This document shows positions 26,733 to 35,700 of a DNA stretch of 64,000 bases, piece by piece. Source of the stretch: Dermabacter indicis (GTDB lineage: Bacteria > Actinomycetota > Actinomycetes > Actinomycetales > Dermabacteraceae); NCBI GenBank assembly GCA_001403775.1, contig CYUG01000017.1, forward strand, positions 496,599-560,598, read 5' to 3'. Made by a program: the position numbers and the translations under genes. The notes under the pieces were generated by a model. The model was not told where the DNA came from. It saw only the letters and a list, made by a program, of their open reading frames with translations, and made no database searches. Position 1 is the stretch's first letter; each line of letters opens with the position of its first letter.

Positions 26733-26864
26733 GTTATCTGACCGTTATAAAGTACAGAGTCGACGTGGCTCACACCACCGGCGAACGAATTATTTTGCGT
26801 GTTGTTTCCGTGATGTTCACTTGAGTGGGTCGGGCCACGTTGCCCTTCGTACTGTGTATGTCAA

Positions 26865-26925
26865 TGACGGCCCCGCGAGACAGTGGTGCGACGTTGTGTC
26901 GCGACCTTGTCTCGCGGGGCCGTCA
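26865..26925 (-). terminator. Strong terminator of the second type VII substrate gene
   Basis: An 18-bp perfect stem is formed by TGACGGCCCCGCGAGACA (26865-26882) and its complement at 26908-26925. A smaller GCGAC/GTCGC hairpin lies inside the loop. It sits 25 bases beyond the stop of the 26951-28606 gene. Confidence 0.85.
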
Positions 26926-26950
26926 GTTCTTCCGGGTTCAATACCCGAAG

Positions 26951-28606
26951 TTACTGGACCAGGTGCTTGACTTCGGGGTTCTTGGACAGGAAGTCCTCGA
27001 CAGCCTGGTGAGCCTGGCCTTGTGCAAAGCCCTCGGGGTCATCAGCAAAGGCGCGAACCGCATCGCCGTCGATTCCGTCGATCGCCGAAATTTGATCGAT
27101 GAGATCGTCGCGGAACTCGAAGAAATCGTGATGGGCTGCGCTGCCGAGTGTTTCCAGTGCATCTGCGAATGGATCAACGTGACGCGGCGCCGGAACCGGT
27201 GCTGGTGCAGGAGCCGGCTGCTCGACGGGTGCTGGTGCCGGTGCTGGAGCCACGGGTGCCGGGGCCGGTGCTGGAGCCACGGGTGCCGGTGCTGGAGCCA
27301 CGGGTGCGGGTGCTGGTGCGGGTGCCGGTGCAGCAGGTGCGGGGGCCGGTGCAGGCTGATCGGTGGGCGCCGGTGTTGAAGGTGCCGCAGTTTGCTCACC
27401 TTGGGAGCCGTAGGCTTCCTTTAGAGACCCGTAAATGCCGCTATTGAAAGCTTCGCGCGCCGGGTCCTCGTACGCCTTCTTAGCAGCGTCGTTCAGCCCC
27501 TTCTTTACGGCTTTGTCGCCTGGCCTCGTAAGGTTCTTGACGACGACTTGGCCGGCTTTCAGCTCTACGCTGAGGCCGCCGGTAACTACGGTGGGGGCAA
27601 GGCCTCCGATGGTGTGTGCCGGATCGTGCGCCGTCTCGGTGCCCCATTTTCTAAGCCACGCCTCGCCGTGGATATAGGCGGAGGGGGCCGCTGGGCCCAT
27701 GACGGCGTCCTGCAGATTTTCGTTTACCCACTTGACCGCAGTGAATGCTTCTTGCTTTAGGGAACCGTCTTGCGTTCCTTTCGCAATTGCCGGCGCTGCC
27801 GCTTGAGTTGCTCCGAAAATTCCAAGAGCTCCTCCCACTCCAGGAGGGGCTAGAAGGGTGCCCGCTTGGAGCCAAAACTGCCTGTGACGAGCGCCGTCTG
27901 GGCCAAAAAAGAAACTCTTCAGATCGTGGCGATGATTCCAAACGTCAGAAACGTTGAGGCGAACCGTGCCGACAATAAATTTTGGCATGCCAATGATGGC
28001 ATCGAAGATACCTTTGAATAGGCTGCCTCCGGCGAAGTTGCTCCACGCTGCTTCACCAGTATTTGGATTGATAGTTTCCGCTGCGATGGAGTTTGCGAGA
28101 CTTCGGTCTTCTTGCTGCACTTTAAACTTGAAGGCCTGAACCGCAGCCTCCGCCGCTGCAATCATTTGATTGGCTTCAGCGAGGGCTTGCTCTCGTTCTT
28201 CGTTATTCTTTTCGATCGTCTCGCCCGGATTATCCGGGTCTGGCTCATCGACGGTTTCAGGCATCGCCTGAGCTTCTGCGTATTTCTCGTTAGCTGCGTC
28301 GATGTCCGCTTCGATCTGCGCCTTTTCTGTGTGAAGGTCGCTGAGGGTGTCGGAATACGAATCGAGAGCTTCTCCAACTTTTTTGGTGCGTCGTTCTAGC
28401 TCGTCGGCGGCCTCCGATGGGGTGTGGAATGCCCGTTGTACCTTGCCACTTTCGGGTGCCTGATAGGAGGTGGCAATATCCGTCCAGCCGTACTTGGCTT
28501 CATCGATGATGGACTTATTGAGCATGCCAATCGCCACGAATTTTGCGCCTAGTTGGCTTACGGTGGCGGGGTCATCCAGCTCGGGGAGATCAGACTTTGA
28601 AACCAT
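26951..28606 (-). CDS. Type VII secretion substrate with shared N-domain and Pro-Ala linker
   Basis: 551 residues. The first 185 or so align with the N-domain of the 1177-residue toxin: LPELDD, SYQAPESGK, coiled-coil, AQAMPETVDE, then QQEDRSLANSI. A middle region (about 190-395) has Gly/Ala-rich hydrophobic stretches (GTLLAPPGVGGALGIFGATQAAAP). Residues about 405-475 are a low-complexity PAPAPAP/PVAP linker, ending in an acidic domain of about 80 residues (HDFFEFRDDLIDQISAIDGIDGD) of no known family. No nuclease or other toxin motif is visible. It could be a toxin of unknown type, an adhesin-like surface protein, or a substrate whose effector domain is the small C-terminus. Confidence 0.65.
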   Translation of the reverse strand: MVSKSDLPELDDPATVSQLGAKFVAIGMLNKSIIDEAKYGWTDIATSYQAPESGKVQRAFHTPSEAADELERRTKKVGEALDSYSDTLSDLHTEKAQIEADIDAANEKYAEAQAMPETVDEPDPDNPGETIEKNNEEREQALAEANQMIAAAEAAVQAFKFKVQQEDRSLANSIAAETINPNTGEAAWSNFAGGSLFKGIFDAIIGMPKFIVGTVRLNVSDVWNHRHDLKSFFFGPDGARHRQFWLQAGTLLAPPGVGGALGIFGATQAAAPAIAKGTQDGSLKQEAFTAVKWVNENLQDAVMGPAAPSAYIHGEAWLRKWGTETAHDPAHTIGGLAPTVVTGGLSVELKAGQVVVKNLTRPGDKAVKKGLNDAAKKAYEDPAREAFNSGIYGSLKEAYGSQGEQTAAPSTPAPTDQPAPAPAPAAPAPAPAPAPVAPAPAPVAPAPAPAPVAPAPAPAPVEQPAPAPAPVPAPRHVDPFADALETLGSAAHHDFFEFRDDLIDQISAIDGIDGDAVRAFADDPEGFAQGQAHQAVEDFLSKNPEVKHLVQ

Positions 28607-28622
28607 GATTTACTCCAGGGGT

Positions 28623-29126
28623 TTACTTCTCGATGGGGTACGGGCCGTAAGGGCGCTGCTCCGCTTCCCGTGCTTTTGCAAATGAATTAGCTAACATCTC
28701 TTCGGGGCTGCTCGCGTAGTTGGCTTGGCCCATCGGGTTTTCTGGTGTGCATACTCCGGGACCACCGCCATTGGCTTCGTTGTACCTGTCCAGATTTGTC
28801 ATGCGCCCTTTGCCTTCGGCGGCGGCTGCGTTGCTGTTACTGTTGTCAGCCATTTCAGAATCGGCGCTCGTGTAATAGCGCATTCCCTCGGAAGCGTATT
28901 CAATATTTTGGTTGGCGCGCCCGCGGCCGTAGTCCACTTCACTGCGGACGTATAGTTCCAGGCATGAGCTTGATGCTCCGCGACTGAGAGTGCTGTGTTC
29001 GAGTGCTTGGCTGGTAAAATCAATTGCTTCGTCCACAAGAGCGTTGACACCAGTGAGGTTATCGAGGGTGTTTCGAGCGTCGCGGACTCGAAAAAAGTAT
29101 TCGTTCGGCGTAAGTCTAAAATACAT
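28623..29126 (-). CDS. Partner protein of the second type VII substrate
   Basis: 167-residue protein of unknown family. The first 100 residues are helical (YFFRVRDARNTLDNLTGVNALVDEAIDF, then RGRANQNIEYASEGMRYYTSADSE) and the rest is polar and flexible (NGGGPGVCTPENPMGQ). It ends 16 bases before the substrate gene, so the two are co-transcribed. It mirrors the 25506-25841 gene in position though not in sequence. The start at 29126 is uncertain because the purine-rich GGGGGG tract lies about 12 bases upstream. Confidence 0.55.
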   Translation of the reverse strand: MYFRLTPNEYFFRVRDARNTLDNLTGVNALVDEAIDFTSQALEHSTLSRGASSSCLELYVRSEVDYGRGRANQNIEYASEGMRYYTSADSEMADNSNSNAAAAEGKGRMTNLDRYNEANGGGPGVCTPENPMGQANYASSPEEMLANSFAKAREAEQRPYGPYPIEK

Positions 29127-29386
29127 GGAAAATTGATTCCCCCCTGGTCGAGGATCGTGGTTACATGGCCGCGCAGTGGTGATGTATGGATCTCGCACCG
29201 CGGTTCAGTTGCGGTTTTCTCCGGCGATCCACAGAGGGCCTAAGCGGAGATGCTCGCACTCGAGGTGTCGTTGCGAAGAGGGTCTGAAGCCCTTGGTTCT
29301 ATTTGCTATCGGGTGTGCTCCGAAACGGAGCGCCGCGGCTCTTGCTGTTTCGGCACACGTCCACTGTTCGGGCTTATATCGTGATT
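29127..29386. other. Intergenic region upstream of substrate-partner operon
   Basis: About 260 bases between the partner gene and the second 850-bp repeat. I see no ORF of credible composition, no tRNA and no clear promoter hexamers. It must hold the promoter of the 29126 operon unless that operon is read from the esx pair. Confidence 0.5.
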
Positions 29387-29388
29387 AG

Positions 29389-29419
29389 CGCCCTGCCGCC
29401 GCGTGGGCGGCAGGGCGTT
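29389..29419 (-). terminator. Hairpin after WXG100 pair, copy 2
   Basis: Same GC-rich stem-loop as at 25900-25930, following the stop of the 29433 gene. Confidence 0.7.
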
Positions 29420-29432
29420 GGTGGTGTGGGTT

Positions 29433-29741
29433 TTAGCCGATGTTGGAGACGGCGCTGGCGGCGCGTTGTTGGGCGCTGGTGGCGGTTTCGTCGTTCTTGC
29501 CCATGGTGGACTTGACGAGGTTGATGATGCCCTTGACTTCGTTGGAGGCGCGGTTCCAGCGCTGTTCAACGTGGCGGTATTCTTCGGAGACGCCGTCGGC
29601 CTGGAAGTCGGCCATCGCGGTAGCAACCTGCTGGTCGCGCTGGGCGATGAGGCCTTCGAGGCGGCCGATGATGCCTGCGAGGTCGCCCTGGACGGACTGG
29701 GAAACGCCGGTGTCAAAAGAAATGCGGTCGGTGGTGGGCAT
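29433..29741 (-). CDS. WXG100-family secreted protein (EsxA-like), copy 2
   Basis: Identical in sequence to the 102-residue protein at 25944-26252, including its ribosome site and flanks. This copy stands nearest the machinery operon, which starts divergently at 30393, so it may be the ancestral one. Co-transcribed with 29784-30119. Confidence 0.85.
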   Translation of the reverse strand: MPTTDRISFDTGVSQSVQGDLAGIIGRLEGLIAQRDQQVATAMADFQADGVSEEYRHVEQRWNRASNEVKGIINLVKSTMGKNDETATSAQQRAASAVSNIG

Positions 29742-29783
29742 GAGAGGTCCTCTCTAAATGACGTGTGTGGGTGTGTGTGGGAT

Positions 29784-30119
29784 TCAGCGCTGGCCGGAGA
29801 AGCGTGCGCCGTCGAAGTTGGCCGAGCCCTGGGCGGAGGTGGCGTTGTCCATCGACTCCTGGTCGCCGGTCTGGAAGGCGGTGTCCATGCCGCCCTGGCC
29901 CTCGACGATGCGGCTGAGCGAGGAGTTGAGGTCGGCGCTGATTTCGTCGGTGCGGCCCTTGAACTGGTCGAAGGCGGCGCGGCCGGCACCGTTGAACTTG
30001 CCTTCGAGCGGCTCAACCGAAGCGACGAGCTGCTGGACGAGGGTGCCCAGGTCGTCGTTGGAGCCTGCGGTGTTGGTGGTGAGGGTGGAGAGGGTCTGGT
30101 TGCCCATATCGAACTTCAT
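29784..30119 (-). CDS. WXG100-family secreted protein (EsxB-like), copy 2
   Basis: Identical to the 111-residue protein at 26295-26630. First gene of its transcript, divergent from the secretion machinery across about 270 bp. Two full copies of the Esx pair may raise dosage, or each may serve the substrate gene cluster behind it. Confidence 0.82.
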   Translation of the reverse strand: MKFDMGNQTLSTLTTNTAGSNDDLGTLVQQLVASVEPLEGKFNGAGRAAFDQFKGRTDEISADLNSSLSRIVEGQGGMDTAFQTGDQESMDNATSAQGSANFDGARFSGQR

Positions 30120-30392
30120 GAGTGCACTCCCTTGAAAGTGTTGGTGGGAGTGTGTGAACCACGGCGTCAGAGCGCGTGCGGTTCCCACGCTTCCCCTTGT
30201 GCTGTCCGGGACACACGTCCCTTTATCTGACCGTTACAGCAAAACATTGCTTATTCGTTATCGCACCTTAATCTTCTTGATGTTTTCGTGATGTTTCCGT
30301 GATGTTCACCTAAGTAGCCTCTCTCAGGGATTGTGTGCACAATAGCTCTCGCACATCGACCGCTGACACGCTCAGCAGGGGGTTTGAACTGC

Positions 30393-30704
30393 GTGTACAC
30401 CTATGATGACCAGCTTCTCGACGCCGTCAAGGTGCGTCGCAAGCGGCTCGCACAGGCGCTCTTGCATCGATCGCAGAGGCTGCGTCGAACGTGGACGGAC
30501 GGACTCGGGACGATGCTCGGCAGCATTTTTTTCGCCGTTCTCGCGTGTGCCGTATGCGTGGGCGTGTCTTTCGTGATGAACCTGATCGCGAACGACACCA
30601 CTTTCAAAAGGCAGCCCATGCAGGGAACCTCAATCACGACCCCTGCCACCCCTCCAACGACGCCGGCTCCCACCCCGCAATCAGCTGATGAGGACAACCG
30701 ATGA
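30393..30704 (+). CDS. Small single-pass membrane protein of type VII locus
   Basis: 103-residue protein with a basic N-terminus (VRRKRLAQALLHRSQRLRR), one membrane segment (SIFFAVLACAVCVGVSFVMNLI, about residues 41-62) and a Thr/Pro-rich tail (TTPATPPTTPAPTP) that would lie outside. The start is a GTG at 30393; a longer reading from 30333 is possible. It overlaps the EccD-like gene by ATGA and opens the machinery operon. It may take the place of EccB as the extracytoplasmic component, but is far smaller (EccB is about 500 residues). Family unknown. Confidence 0.6.
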   Translation: MYTYDDQLLDAVKVRRKRLAQALLHRSQRLRRTWTDGLGTMLGSIFFAVLACAVCVGVSFVMNLIANDTTFKRQPMQGTSITTPATPPTTPAPTPQSADEDNR

Positions 30705-32002
30705 CCACAAGCCCTTATGTTCGTCTTACGATTCGCGGTAGTGAACGCGCTGCAGACGTCATCATCCCCGGATCACTTACGCCAGCCGATGTGATCCCCG
30801 AATTCATGGAACTCGTGGGGGAAACGACTAAAGTTGCCGGCCTTGGCCTCTTCACCATTCTGGGTGAGCGCCTCGAGCAGACCATTCCCGTGGGGGAGCA
30901 GGATCTTCTCGACGGCCAGGTCGTGCAAGTCCTCCCGCTTGCCGACGCACCGCTCGAACCCGTCGTGCACGACGTTGTTGATCGGCTTACGTCCACCGAT
31001 GTCAGTGGCCTTTGGAACAGCAAGACCCGGCCATGGGTCCTCGGGATTCTTTCCACTGCCCTTCTTCTGCTGTCTCTATGGTTTATCCCGGGCGCGTTCT
31101 CACGCCCATGGTGGGCTGTCTCCGGCATGTTTACGCTCACGATTATCGCGGCGGCCCTTCAGATCCGCACCCTCGCATGGCCGCTCTTCGCCGGCTCTCT
31201 GCTCCTCACGGTGCTCGGGGGTCTCAATTTCGAGTTTGGGGGGAAGGAAAGCGCGATCTGGTGTTTGAGCGCCTTCGCCTCAACCCTTGCGGTTTTCGGG
31301 GTTCTCCGCCGACGCTTCCGGGCGCTCGGGACTGCCCTTCTCACTCTCGCCGCGGGCATTGGACTCTTCATTGTGGCCACACAATTTGGTGCGACGGTTG
31401 AACAAGCCGGTGCAATCGTCGCCGTTGTGGCGCTTGCGGCGCTAGGCCTCGTCCCGCGTTTCGCGATGCAGGGGGCAGGCCTCTACACCGTTCAGGACTC
31501 CCTTGCCGAAAAAGGCGATGTGAAGGCTAAACGCGTCGACGTTGCTATCTCTGAGGCCTACGCGACCCTCACGATGGCGGTGGTCGTCCTCGCCGTGATT
31601 CTTGCGATCTCCCTTGGACTTGCATCGGCACTCGTCGTCGAGAATACGTTCGCCGCAATTACCGTGGCGGCCGTCACCATCACCATCGTTTTCCGTACTC
31701 GCCACTTTCCGTTTGCGTTGCATCGAGCCGTTTTGTGGGGGGCCGCGATCGTGACTGGCGTGTGCTGCGCGCAGGCCATCGTCGCCTCCTACCCTGGTCT
31801 TTCTGTTTGGCTCGGCGTAGCTGCCATTGTCGTGGCCATCGCCATCTATACGATCCCGCGTTTTGCTTTCCGCAGCTCCGTGAACTCGGCGCTCGGGCGT
31901 CGAATCTCGGGTGTCGTTGAACGAATTTGCACGCTCGCAACCGTGCCCGCCCTCGTGGGAATTTTCGGTGTGTATAGCGAACTGTTGAGGACTTTCCAGT
32001 GA
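30701..32002 (+). CDS. eccD: EccD-like type VII secretion membrane protein
   Basis: 433 residues with a YukD-like ubiquitin-fold N-domain (VRLTIRGSERAADVIIPGSLTPADVIPEFMELV, about 1-95) followed by about 11 membrane segments from residue 110 to the end. This is the architecture of EccD, the central membrane channel subunit of actinobacterial type VII systems. The start overlaps the preceding stop by 4 bases and its own stop overlaps the next start, so the operon is tightly coupled. Confidence 0.85.
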   Translation: MTTSPYVRLTIRGSERAADVIIPGSLTPADVIPEFMELVGETTKVAGLGLFTILGERLEQTIPVGEQDLLDGQVVQVLPLADAPLEPVVHDVVDRLTSTDVSGLWNSKTRPWVLGILSTALLLLSLWFIPGAFSRPWWAVSGMFTLTIIAAALQIRTLAWPLFAGSLLLTVLGGLNFEFGGKESAIWCLSAFASTLAVFGVLRRRFRALGTALLTLAAGIGLFIVATQFGATVEQAGAIVAVVALAALGLVPRFAMQGAGLYTVQDSLAEKGDVKAKRVDVAISEAYATLTMAVVVLAVILAISLGLASALVVENTFAAITVAAVTITIVFRTRHFPFALHRAVLWGAAIVTGVCCAQAIVASYPGLSVWLGVAAIVVAIAIYTIPRFAFRSSVNSALGRRISGVVERICTLATVPALVGIFGVYSELLRTFQ

Positions 32003-32748
32003 ATCAAAAAGACCGCGCACTCAAGATCAGCAAACGTAAGGGTGAGAGCGGCGCACGCCGCGCACTTCGCCGCGTGACCGGTTGGATCGGCAACGACGAA
32101 ACCCCCACGCGTATCGCACAAGCCCAGCGTGATGAGCAACTTCCCATCACCACTGGGCGACGTATCGCCTTCCTTGGTGCCCACGGTGGCGCCGGTGTAA
32201 CCTCACTTCTCGTGGCGAGCGCCGGCTATCTCGCGCAGGCACGCGGAGGGTCCGTGACCGTTGCCGGGCTCCGCTCGACAAGTGACCTCTCGTGGTTCCT
32301 CGGCGATAATCACCATCAGCGTGGCCTGCGCCTCCACGACACCCCGCTCCTGCACGCCCGCGAATCCATTGGCGAGATTTCACGTGCGCAGCAGGTGCTC
32401 CTCGTGGATTGCGACTCCCACGTGACCGATGAGGAATTGTCGATGCTCATGCCGCACGTCGTCGTGATCGTGGGGCGCCGCACCGTGCAAGGCATCGAGA
32501 AAGTGGAGAGTATCCGCGAAGCCCTCGGCGATAAGCACGGCACGACCATTCGCCTTCTTCGTGAAACGCCGGAAAGTGGTCTCGGCAAGCCGCGCGGCGG
32601 TATTCAGCTTGGAGACCTCGTGGTCATTCCGCAGGACCAGCACCTCGCGGGTGATTCCCACGTGCGCATCGAGAATATTTCTGAACCCTCGCGCGTCGCG
32701 ATCGAGGAACTCGGCGCGCTCATGATGCAGCTGGCGGTTAGTCGTTGA
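31999..32748 (+). CDS. MinD/ParA-like protein with degenerate Walker A, type VII locus
   Basis: 249 residues. After a basic N-terminal 50 residues comes RRIAFLGAHGGAGVTSLLVASAGYLA, a MinD-like P-loop position in which both lysines of KGGxGKT are replaced (GAHGGAGVTS). Next come GSVTVAGLRSTSDLSWFLGD and LLVDCDSHVTDEEL at the Walker B position. ATP hydrolysis is therefore doubtful and a structural or regulatory role is more likely. MinD-like proteins such as EspI occur in mycobacterial ESX loci. The GTG start overlaps the eccD stop (GTGA). Confidence 0.7.
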   Translation: MNQKDRALKISKRKGESGARRALRRVTGWIGNDETPTRIAQAQRDEQLPITTGRRIAFLGAHGGAGVTSLLVASAGYLAQARGGSVTVAGLRSTSDLSWFLGDNHHQRGLRLHDTPLLHARESIGEISRAQQVLLVDCDSHVTDEELSMLMPHVVVIVGRRTVQGIEKVESIREALGDKHGTTIRLLRETPESGLGKPRGGIQLGDLVVIPQDQHLAGDSHVRIENISEPSRVAIEELGALMMQLAVSR

Positions 32749-35700
32749 GTACACGAATCGTTCATCGCCCCGCCCGCACGTCGCCCTCTGCCCCGGGCGT
32801 AGCTCGCCACGAGATCGAGCTGCCGCCGGCTCTGCCCGAAAACGACGGCACGGCAAACTTCCTCATGCTCATCCCCATGCTGGGTGCCGCCACGAGTATG
32901 ACCCTCATGATGCTGTTCAGGGGCTCGGCGCTCGCCGCGATCGGCGCCCTCATGATGATCGTGACCGTTATCGCGTTCATCATCATGTTTATGAGCAACC
33001 GCGGTCGCGCGGTCAGGCGTCGGCAGTCCCTGCGCGACCGGTACCTGACCTACCTTGACCGCCAGTCAAGCGAACTTTATGAAGCCGAACAGCACCGCTC
33101 CGAGCTTGCCCGTGCAGCCGAGCCTCACCCCGCCGCGCTCTTGAGCCTCGCGCGCTCGACCTCGAGGTTGTGGGAGCGCCGCCGTGATGACCAGGACTTC
33201 ATGCGCTTGCGCCTCGGAACTGGCTTCGCACCCTCCGTTGAATTTGAACGCGTGGGTGAAGACAACGCGATGAGCCTCGACGACGAATTCATGTCGAGCG
33301 AGCTTGATCGTGTGGAAAAGCGCTTTTCCACGATGCCCGATGCGCCCGTGACGGTGCCTTTCGACTCGGTGGGCAATGTGAGTATCGTGGGTGACCAGCC
33401 GTTCTGCCGCCGCATTGCCGTTTTGCTCACGAGTCACGCGGCAGCTCTCTCCTCGCCCGAGGACATCGAGATGGCTCTCACCTACCCCGAGGGCGAGGCC
33501 CGCGAATTCTGGTCGTGGATGACGTGGCTTCCGCACATGGCCGATCAGTCGCGAGCGACTCAGCACGGGCCTATTCGTCGTATCGCGAAGGATGAAGAGC
33601 AGCTCGCGGAGGTTCTCCGCCCCGAGCTGCACCGCCGACTCACCGCAGCCGCGCAGCTTCGGCGCAACCTTGGTGGCGGCAACATCTCGAGCACCATGGC
33701 TCGCATGTGGATTGTGTCCGACCACCACGGTGAAGACGCGCTCGACATTCCGCTTGGCGACCGCGAGGTTCGCCCCTCGGACGTTGGCCTCACGATGCTG
33801 CACCTCCTCGCGAGCCGCGAGCACGAACCCGACGACATCACGCTCCGCATCAGCCCTTCGTCGGTGAAGGCCGACGAAGCGATCGTCGAGCGTTACACGT
33901 CGCGCGACCAGGAGCCCGAGCGCCTCACGGTCAAGCTCGACGAGTTCTCGCACGAAGAGGCGAGGGCTCTCGCGCGCTACCTCTCGGGCGTGCGACTCGC
34001 TCCGGACTCGCTCGAACACGATGAGGCTCAGCAGGCGCTTCGTGCTTCAGATCTTCTCGGCGTAGGGGAGCTCACCAACATCAATCTTGATGAGGCGTGG
34101 GCCCCTCGACCGCGCTCGAGCTTCCTTCGCGTCCAGATCGGTAACGATGATCAGGGCGCGCCCGTCATGCTCGACCTCAAGGAATCGGCGCAGTACGGCA
34201 TGGGCCCGCACGGCCTGGCGATCGGTGCGACGGGTTCCGGTAAATCGGAGCTTCTTCGAACCCTCGTGCTCGGTCTCGTCACGGGGCATTCCCCCGCCGA
34301 TGTCAACATGGTTCTCATCGACTACAAGGGTGGTGCGGCCTTCGCACCGTTCGAGAATCTTCCGCACGTCGCGGGCGTCATCACAAACCTCGGTGACGAT
34401 GCGAACCTCGTGGAGAGGGTCTACGCGAGCCTCGAGGGTGAAGTGAAGCGCCGCCAGCAGCTTCTCAAGGATGCCGGTAGCCTCTCGGACATCACAACCT
34501 ACCGGCGCCGGCAGGCAGCCGAGGGCGGCGAGAACATGGAGCCGCTCCCGCACCTCCTCGTGATTATCGACGAGTTCGGTGAGCTTCTCACGGCCCGCCC
34601 CGACTTCATCGACCTGTTCCTGTCGATCGGCCGTATTGGTCGTTCGATCGGTGTGCACTTGCTTCTGTCGAGTCAGCGCATCGAGGGCGGTAAGCTCCGC
34701 GGCCTCGAAACCTATCTCTCGTACCGCATTGGTCTTCGTACTCTGTCGGCAGCCGAGTCGCGCACCGTCATCGACACGGTCGACGCGTTCTCACTTCCGC
34801 CGTTGCCCGGTTACGGCTACCTCAAGGTCGATACGACGACCTACACGAAGTTCCGTTCGGGCTACGTCTCAGGGCTTTTGCCCACTCATGAGGACGAGAT
34901 GGAGGTCGAGGACCTCCCGCACGTTTCACTTATTGACGAGTTCGCGGTTCTTGATACCGAATCGGGCCCGGAAAAGAAGGCCACTCCCGGCGGTGCCGAC
35001 GATGAAGATGAAGAGGGCCCCACGATCCTCTCAACCGTCGTGGGTCAGCTTGAAAAGCAGCCGCGAGTCACGCGCCCCATTTGGCTTGACCCGATCGACA
35101 CGGTCATCACGCTCGATCAGGTTGCGGGCAAGCCCATGGCGACCCGCCGCGGTTTGCGCCTGCCAAAGGACAAGCTCCTCTCGGTGCCGATCGGTATGCT
35201 CGACGATCCCGCGCACCAGTGGCAGGGCAAACTCAACCTTGATCTCGCGGGACCCGGCGGCCACGTGTTTGTCGTGGGTGCGCCTCGCTCGGGTAAAACG
35301 ACGGTGCTTCACACGATTGCGGCGTCGCTCGCCCTCACGCACCCGTCGGCCGAAGCGATCGTGTACGGCGTTGACCTTCTCGGTTCGGGCCTTCTGTCGA
35401 TCGAGAAGCTTCCGAACGTGGCCGGTGTCGCGACTCGCCAGCAACGCGAGGCGGTGCGCCGCACGGTGGAAGAGGTGCAAGCGGCGATGCAGGCACGCGA
35501 AATGCTCCTTCACCAGAGCCACCTTCCCGACCTTGAATCGGTTCGCCGCGCAGCGGGCATCGAGGTCGATCCCAAACTCATGAGCGAGATTGTGCTTCTC
35601 GTGGACGGCTTCGGCCAGTTCAATGAGGAGTTCAACGACCTCGAGGAGAACATCAAGGACATCGTGCGCCGTGGTGCCGGTCTCGGCGTTCACGTGGTCG

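Larger units (their letters stand above)
25898..26747. repeat. 850-bp direct repeat, copy 1 (carries a WXG100 pair)
   Basis: This segment is identical to 29387-30236 except for one base seen (26733 G, 30222 T). It contains a terminator hairpin, two WXG100 genes and about 115 bp of upstream sequence including a GGGAC-ACAC-GTCCC palindrome. The two copies flank the second substrate module. Near-identity in coding and non-coding bases indicates recent duplication or gene conversion. Confidence 0.95.
29387..30236. repeat. 850-bp direct repeat, copy 2 (carries a WXG100 pair)
   Basis: Second copy of 25898-26747 in the same orientation, differing at one base seen. Beyond both ends the flanks diverge, although a short GTTTCCGTGATGTTCAC-like stretch recurs further upstream in both places, suggesting that a longer ancestral duplication has partly diverged. 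Confidence 0.95.

Noticed and set aside
25914..26741. 275-codon plus-strand Gly/Val-rich ORF, duplicated at 29403-30230
   Set aside because: Antisense of the duplicated WXG100 genes; the duplication explains its recurrence.
30333..30392. Upstream extension of the small membrane protein
   Set aside because: The extension shows no ribosome site and the GTG at 30393 gives a normal basic N-terminus before the membrane segment.
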